From the NCBI GenBank assembly GCA_047495785.1, contig JBLDXI010000060.1, forward strand, positions 310,001-374,000: a stretch of 64,000 bases of DNA, written 5' to 3'. This DNA comes from Lepidodermella squamata (lineage: Eukaryota; Gastrotricha). Below, piece by piece: positions 58,484 to 64,000 of this stretch (position 1 is the first letter of the stretch; each line of letters starts with the position of its first letter). The notes beneath the pieces are model-generated. The model ran no database searches. It had not been told where the DNA came from and was given only the letters and a program-made list of their open reading frames with translations. The translations under genes and the position numbers were made by a program.

Positions 58484-59774
58484 ATGATTCTACTGATATG
58501 TTGCTTTTATGTTGCAACCTTCATTCGTGTAGCTTTTTGTGATGCTCGAGAAGAACTATCAAGTTACTTGCGAGAAGCATCATTTCATAAACAGAAACAA
58601 ATCACAGATGTAGCGCTGGTGTTAACCATTGGTAGACTGAACCATTTCGACGAGAATCGCAGCATTCTGGATATTTCCGCTCGTTTGCATGCAAAATGGA
58701 TTGATTCTAGCCTTTCATGGGAACCAGCTGAGTGGAATGACACTTCGTTCTTATGGATATCTGCATCAGAAATCTGGTCGCCGGTCATCACTTACCACGA
58801 GACTGATTTCAGAAGACCTTCGGTCTTAAAAGTGGCACACAGTGGATTAATTGAGGCTACTTACAATACTGTTACTTTCAACGCCGTATGCATCGCCCAT
58901 AATTTCTTCTTGTACCCAGACGATATCCAGGTTAACAGTAGATCTTCTTTTTATACATTAATGGCATTTGAAATTGTTCCAGACTTGCACAATTATCTTC
59001 TACATTGCAGAAGAAGAGCAGAGTTATATTTCCATCAAACCGCATTTGGAATTGGAATCTCCTGGGAGTTTCAGATGGATCGTATCAAACTCGAAAGCAG
59101 AAATTAGCCGTGATAAAGAGATAGACTTCACGTTGATTCTCAAGAGAAATCCTCAAGCTTTTTCGAACAAGTCGAACAGTCTGATTCTGCTTCTACTTGT
59201 CATCCTACAAGCGATATTTATTTTGATTGGCACTGGAGACGGAAGAATTCTAGCACGGTTAGCGCTGATATTTGTTCATGCGATTTACCAATCTACAAGC
59301 ATTCGCGACTTCCCACCCGGTCGAAGCCTATTACAAATAACATTCCAAATATACTTCTTGGTGCAAATATTGGCGGTGGCGAACGACTTGATCTCATTCA
59401 GATTAAGATCTGCAATGAGAGCGAAAGAAGTAGCGACTGATATGTCAATCAAGAATATTCCGAATCTTTGTTTCCCAATGTATTGGGATCTTCATTCAAT
59501 AATTCTGTTCTGCGTTTTTATCATTCTGCATCAGCTTATCAGTGGGGCAATTACTAGCTCCCAGTCATTTGCCACTTACGACGCAATGATTTTACCCTCA
59601 ATAGTGATTTGCGATGTTGTTCTCGTCGCGATATGGCTGTTTCTGGCCACTGCGATTGGTGACTGTCCGACACGACATCAACGACGTCGAAGCAGCGATA
59701 ACTCCCTGCCCAATCTAGCCGATAGTTCACCAGACTTGGTGGACTGCTATCGATCACGAGAGACACTTTTGTAG
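58484..59774 (+). CDS. Divergent Cys-loop receptor subunit (LGIC-H)
   Basis: Two exons (58484-58930, 58983-59774) join phase 0 at ATCCAG|GTTAAC and GTTCCAG|ACT, giving 412 residues. A signal peptide leads to a nicotinic-like ligand-binding domain: ALVLTIGRLNHFDENRSIL, LHAKWIDSSLSWEP, SEIWSPVITYHETD and the Cys-loop CIAHNFFLYPDDIQTC created by the splice. M1 follows KRNPQAFSN. M2 (GDGRILARLALIFVHAIYQ) keeps almost no consensus, has Arg inside and lacks Leu at 9'. It ends with a Ser/Arg-rich tail. It could be an accessory or non-conducting subunit. It lacks the clade motif CPxxxSxxLP of LGIC-A to G. AATAAA lies at 59806-59811. Confidence 0.75.
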
Positions 59775-61487
59775 TATGAATTACCTATTCTATTGCAGGA
59801 AGCTGAATAAATTTCCGAATCTCAATAGGATTTCTGTTAAACGTTCCTTTTCATCTATTCTTTCACAAACAATGCGTTAAATCATGTTATTATCTGTTTC
59901 AATTAGCTTCCGCATTATAAATTGCTTACAAGACAAATAGAACGAAAATGCACACATTACTTTCCGGGTGCTTTTGCCATTGATTTGAAATATTATGCAA
60001 TATCCGGGTGGATATCATAGGTGGATAGCACGATGGATATTGGTCTGAAGGCTTGCTATGTAGGCCGAGGCACAGCTGAAGTCCGGAATAGAGGCCTGAA
60101 GAGCGAATATCCATCGCTGTCCACCGATGACACCCTGATATGGTATAATAAAATAAAATAATAAAGATATGGTAGGTATAATCCTAAAATAACCCTGAAA
60201 AAATCCTGAAAATAGCCGGAAAGCTCTGAAAATCTCAAATGTGAAAATTCTGGGCATTGCTAGGCGGTTTTTGATTATTTTTCAGGGATTTTCACCGAAT
60301 TTGTTCAGGGATTTTTAGAATATTTTAAATTTATGGCGGAAACACCCGGGGAAAAATGTATACATTTTGCTCGGGATATCAAGAATATCTTACGATTAAT
60401 GATTTAAGTTGGAGATGAAATCATTCTATTGATTGCGCATTAGCTCTGAAAAATAGAGCGGAAAAAATAAATTACTTCTAGGTGTGACTGGCGGGATCAA
60501 CATCGTGAGATACGAGAGATCTTAAAGCAAAGTGACGTGAGGTGAGATTATCCGGAGAGAGAAAATAAAAAAAATAAACAAGACTCACCTAATACCTCGC
60601 AACAAGCTTATTTTTCAGCGCGATGACGTCTCTGGGGACTAGACGCCGATTTGATTCCTTTCAAGTCGATTTCCTTTTCACTGCGGGTCATACGACTCGG
60701 AAAGCACGATGCTCGCTGCACGTCAGACATCAGACTTTGTTCTCTCGAGACTATGTCTGGGAAGTCTTTTGAAGGAAGCACCTCCCAGACACAATGGGCT
60801 AGCTAATATTTGTCCCATTTGACCCTCGAGCTATGGAATCTGGAGTGATGATTCAGCTTCACTCAGCAATACATGTAGTAGTTTTATTTCGTTTCAAAGT
60901 TGAATTTGCCGCGGTCATTCTATCAATCTATTTTAGATCGGAACAGAGGCTCTGTTGTAGAAGGACCGGAATTCCAGTCACTTGATCGGCTAACGCGTAA
61001 TCTAAAATTGCCTCGTGGGTGTGGAAATCATAAAAGTAAATTAGCTTCCTTACGGCTACTTTTTACTCTTGTTCTTTCCCTCGTTAATCAGCTTTCACGC
61101 CGTATTCCGATCGCTGAAGTTCATTCCTTTCTTGAAATTTAGGTTTCAAATTTTCATCGTGTATTTTCATCGTGTAGGATAGCAAATTTTCATTTGCTAT
61201 CCTACAAAATCTGACGTTGTAGACTATATCAGGCTATCTATCCAGTAAAAATAGGTTTAATTATGAACTGTCGTCAGGTATAGTCAAAATTCCTGGCCTG
61301 TGCTGCCATTTCGTACGACGAAAGAATTTTTTTAAATGGAAATTATGTGAATTCATTGTGTTATCAGTATTGTCTTTTTTTATTTTTTATTCTAATTCAG
61401 GTAGCCTTATTTAGGGGTCCGACTAACTCAAAATCAAGTCCCATGTTTTATAGTATTGTGACGATTCTGTTTTCCCGAGATTGATTA
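59775..61487. other. 1.7-kb spacer with a perfect hairpin
   Basis: No gene supported. Repeated small motifs (CTGAAAAT, AATATCCGGGTGG) occur near 60000-60250. A frame at 60900-61142 lacks ATG and any domain. Confidence 0.4.
61174..61205. repeat. Perfect 14-bp hairpin
   Basis: GTAGGATAGCAAAT and its exact reverse complement are separated by TTTC. A direct repeat ATTTTCATCGTGTA overlaps its left side. A transcription stop or an RNA stem are both possible. Confidence 0.85.
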
Positions 61488-61883
61488 GCCCTTAGCCGCC
61501 GGCGCAAATACGTGTTAACTCGAGCACCTTTCAGAAAATCCCAGGAAATCAAGAAGAGGCTAAAATCAAATTCTGAGTCGGCAGAAAGTCTTATATTTAG
61601 CCTTAGATTGGAAGCCGAACCTCTTTTTCATTTACATGGGTTGCCGTTGCTATGACGTGTTAACGCGTTTTCATGACGCGTTAACAAGTCATTTAAAAAA
61701 TTTCTCACTATTTTAGACCTGGGCAGAATGGCTTTGAAAATTAGGATTTTCGGGGAGTGCTTGTTTCTTGCTATTGATTTATCATAATTTATGACGCAGC
61801 AATGAGTTCGATAGCCCAAATCCTCCGACCACGGTGAATTTTCTCCGGAATCAACGCGTGTACACGTCTTCGGCGGCTAAGGG
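61488..61883. mobile_element. MITE with CCCTTAGCCGCCG terminal repeats
   Basis: CCCTTAGCCGCCG at 61489-61501 and its reverse complement at 61871-61883 flank about 370 bp. TTA occurs outside each end and may be the target-site duplication. Internally GTGTTAACGCG and CGCGTTAAC form a smaller palindrome near 61657-61685. No coding capacity. Confidence 0.65.
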
Positions 61884-61957
61884 TTATCACATTTTGTATT
61901 ATTACAAAAGTATATGGAGTTACCTTTTCAATTTACTGTGTATTAGATTGGATTATA

Positions 61958-62483
61958 ATGCGAGGCATTTTATGTGGTCTGGTGTTTCTCTTGGTGTTAT
62001 TAGAACATGCTAAATCTACGCTCATCTTTTCGCCAGCTAAGCAGCCTCGCAAGAAGGTGAAATCAGAAGAATCACTTTTAGCAGTAACTACGACAGCGGC
62101 TAAGCCGACGATTGTGGATTATCAGGACTTGCGCGATGATCAATCTCTTTCGCAAGGAATAGGTGAGGCATTGTAAAATTTAAATTGCGAAGTTGAACGA
62201 TGTTTTATTCGTAGTAAATTACGTTAATACACTGCTAGTTCACAAAGATAACGAACGCCTTGAAGGCATAATGATGAAAATTGAGCTGGAACGAAAAAAT
62301 CGACGTTTTCGTGGCTGCATGAAAGTTTTGCAATCTCGGTCGCTGTGCGGCAACAAATCAGGTGGATTCTACCTTTGGGAAAAGCAGGTGGCTAGACGAA
62401 TTCTGAATGGCAATGGGCGGGAGAGCGAACCGCAAATCAGCCTCGTTGAATCTCACTATTCAAAACGGGATGCTAAGCAGTGA
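61958..62483 (+). CDS. Small secreted protein, new family member 3
   Basis: Two exons (61958-62162 and 62215-62483) with a phase-1 intron give 157 residues. A signal peptide (MRGILCGLVFLLVLLEHAKS) is followed by a basic linker and the conserved C-terminal domain: NERLEGIMMKIELERKNRRF, GCMKVLQSRSLCGNK, GGFYLWEKQVARRILNGNG. It is about 15 kb from members 1 and 2 and on the other strand, yet keeps the exon plan and intron phase. It is the shortest member and adds a short Cys-free tail. AATAAA lies at 62522-62527. Confidence 0.68.
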
Positions 62484-62681
62484 ATATCATTCTATAATTT
62501 CCCAATGAATATTTTTCTTGAAATAAATAGCAGAGAGCTAGGGCTTCAATCCGCGCGTTCGAATTGATGTTCAAATTCCTACTTCAAAATCGAAAAAACA
62601 ACAACGAGACAATTTAAAATATCGGAATTTTTATTCGAAAAAGAACTGATTGCAACTCAATTTTTGGAATAGACAAATCAA

Positions 62682-63320
62682 TCACTGTAATTTCGAAAAC
62701 TCAAGCGTGAAAGCCGAAGTCTCCGGATACAAAAGATTAGTTAGAATTTTCGAGGGAGTAATGGATGCATTGACGGCGCATTTTTGAATAAAATTCGTCA
62801 AAAGCGAGGCGACGCCAGTATCTTGAAATCTTGGTTCGATTATCACGGTGGCCGAACAAACATTTCCGTCGCGCTTATTCGCGTTAGATTCGCGGTAAGG
62901 CTCAACCTTGGCAGCTGCGATGAAGCTGCGATTGCCATTCGGAGCTAAGGTGCTGACGACGAATTGATAACTATTCGGAGACATGAAGTAGCGGCGAAAT
63001 TCGACACTTGAGAGCGGCTGGTCGTGAAGCAGCCAAGTTTGTTTTACAATTGCCTCATTCATCAGCTTGTTGGCCATTGCCACATCTTCAGGCTTATCGA
63101 GGCGGTCGACAACAATGTGCGAGCCATTTTCAAGGTCGCCGTAGTAAGGCACCAGACGTGCTGATGATATGTGTAGAGCCGAACTCGACTTACCACGCGG
63201 GGGCTCAATGACTCGCGACAGCCGGCTTTGAATAGCATTCAGATAACACGATGTTGCCAAGAACACTCGTTGTTGCATAGATCCAGAGGTGACGAAGCGT
63301 AAAGTGCATGAGCGTATCAT
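62682..63320 (-). CDS. Possible GNAT-like protein
   Basis: A single frame of 212 residues from ATG 63320. The N-terminus is basic with few acidic residues and could be a mitochondrial presequence (CTLRFVTSGSMQQRVFL). The C-terminal half has an alternating strand/helix pattern with IIEPRFQDTGVASLLTNF, which resembles the acetyl-CoA-binding strand-turn-helix of N-acetyltransferases, although the usual QxxGxG/A signature is incomplete. The predicted fold is an inference; substrate unknown. A gene of similar size with no introns is unusual here. Confidence 0.45.
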   Translation of the reverse strand: MIRSCTLRFVTSGSMQQRVFLATSCYLNAIQSRLSRVIEPPRGKSSSALHISSARLVPYYGDLENGSHIVVDRLDKPEDVAMANKLMNEAIVKQTWLLHDQPLSSVEFRRYFMSPNSYQFVVSTLAPNGNRSFIAAAKVEPYRESNANKRDGNVCSATVIIEPRFQDTGVASLLTNFIQKCAVNASITPSKILTNLLYPETSAFTLEFSKLQ

Positions 63321-64000
63321 TTCCGAGAGGTATTGTCAATGTTCTTGATAGTGATGCAAATGAAATTGCTGATGTACGGAGAAATTGCTCAGATTAATGT
63401 AAAACAAATCGGTCAGTTTAAATGCAATTGACATTAGAATTTGTCGTAAAAGCTGCCAAAAACCAAATGATGTTGATAAACAATAAAAGCAATTCAAGTG
63501 GACTATGGACGGTGTAGAAATAATCCAGTGACACTAAGCACGCGCTACGATGGCTTGGTCATTAATAATTGTAAACAGACCGGCCAAAAAAAGACTGAAC
63601 TCTGACCTTTGCACTGCGTGACCGCTGAGCTTATCGCTGCAAAACAGGCGAATGAATTTTGATAAAAAAAATGCATGGTCTCATCTGGTATTTACTTGCA
63701 CTCATGAGTGCAAATGATTCGCAGAATCAGCTTAAAATGGCTATTTCTAGGCCATTAATAAATTTATTTATTCAAGCAATCAATATGCGCCCGGAAACTA
63801 TGATAGTGAATAATAAAAATGATTTTATTTCCAACGCCTGCGAAATTTGCAAATTAAATTTGACTATTATCTTTTAAAAATAATTGTTTTTACTAGGTAA
63901 GTATATTTCATAGCAATTTCAGGAAATAATTTACTATTCAGTTTTCCGCCGCGGGATAACACAGGAGCAATAAATTAGGTGTATAATAGAAGATATCGGT
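63321..64000. other. Right edge, possible small secreted open frame
   Basis: On plus, ATG 63671 begins MHGLIWYLLALMSANDSQNQ, which resembles a signal peptide, and the frame stays open to 63877 with NACEICKLN near its end. A strong donor-like TAG|GTAAGT follows at 63898. It may be the first exon of a gene that continues outside the window, but phase and family are unknown. Confidence 0.3.

Noticed and set aside
1-64000. CRISPR arrays, bacterial operons or horizontally acquired bacterial genes.
   Set aside because: No regularly spaced repeats are present and nearly every confident gene has spliceosomal introns and animal domain content.

Overview
The window is animal nuclear DNA. Genes are split by short introns, mostly about 45-60 nt, with GT donors and variable AG acceptors (CAG, TAG, AAG and GAG all occur). 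The families are metazoan: Cys-loop receptors, rhodopsin-like and class C GPCRs, gustatory-receptor-like proteins, LDLa/CCP/trypsin and Ly6 proteins. Compact spacing and many receptor paralogues suggest a small-genome invertebrate of tardigrade, nematode or rotifer type, but I cannot name the phylum from sequence alone. Exon joins below were worked out by hand from splice sites, reading frame and paralogue comparison.

1-9.2 kb: a gustatory-receptor-like gene runs off the left edge. Next is a decayed paralogue interrupted by a ~1 kb inverted-repeat transposon, then a secreted DNA/RNA non-specific nuclease, a Cys-loop receptor (LGIC-A) and an orphan rhodopsin-like GPCR. 9.6-17 kb: a LamG-like pseudogene, a long empty stretch, a transposase-like gene, a MITE and LGIC-B, which looks like a pseudogene. 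17.9-22.2 kb: a second GPCR, which with LGIC-B repeats the LGIC-A/GPCR arrangement, then a modular serine protease (CCP, eight LDLa, trypsin-like domain).

23-31 kb: an ABCG half-transporter, an SLC28-type nucleoside transporter and an intronless 822-residue class C GPCR. 31-40 kb: four more Cys-loop receptors, D, E and F in tandem on minus and G on plus. Between F and G lies a fold-back element whose two arms each carry a hammerhead-ribozyme-like core. 40.7-46.4 kb: a Ly6/three-finger protein with a GC-rich Pro/Gly/Ala insert, a short MITE, and two members of an unrecognised small secreted family.

47.5-59.8 kb: a PiT phosphate transporter, a 1205-residue ankyrin-CCP-ankyrin protein with a signal peptide, a cysteine-rich secreted protein assembled from four small exons, a small hypothetical gene, two tandem Atg27/mannose-6-phosphate-receptor-like membrane proteins that both end in YXXPhi, and a very divergent Cys-loop receptor (LGIC-H). 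59.8-64 kb: a perfect hairpin, another MITE, a third member of the small secreted family and a possible GNAT-like protein.

The region is dominated by secreted and cell-surface products: chemosensory and ligand-gated receptors, immune-type proteases and binding proteins, and nutrient transporters. The best candidates for new biology are the three-gene small secreted family, the extracellular ankyrin-CCP protein, the Cys-loop clade with its own cysteine signature, and the ribozyme-bearing fold-back element.
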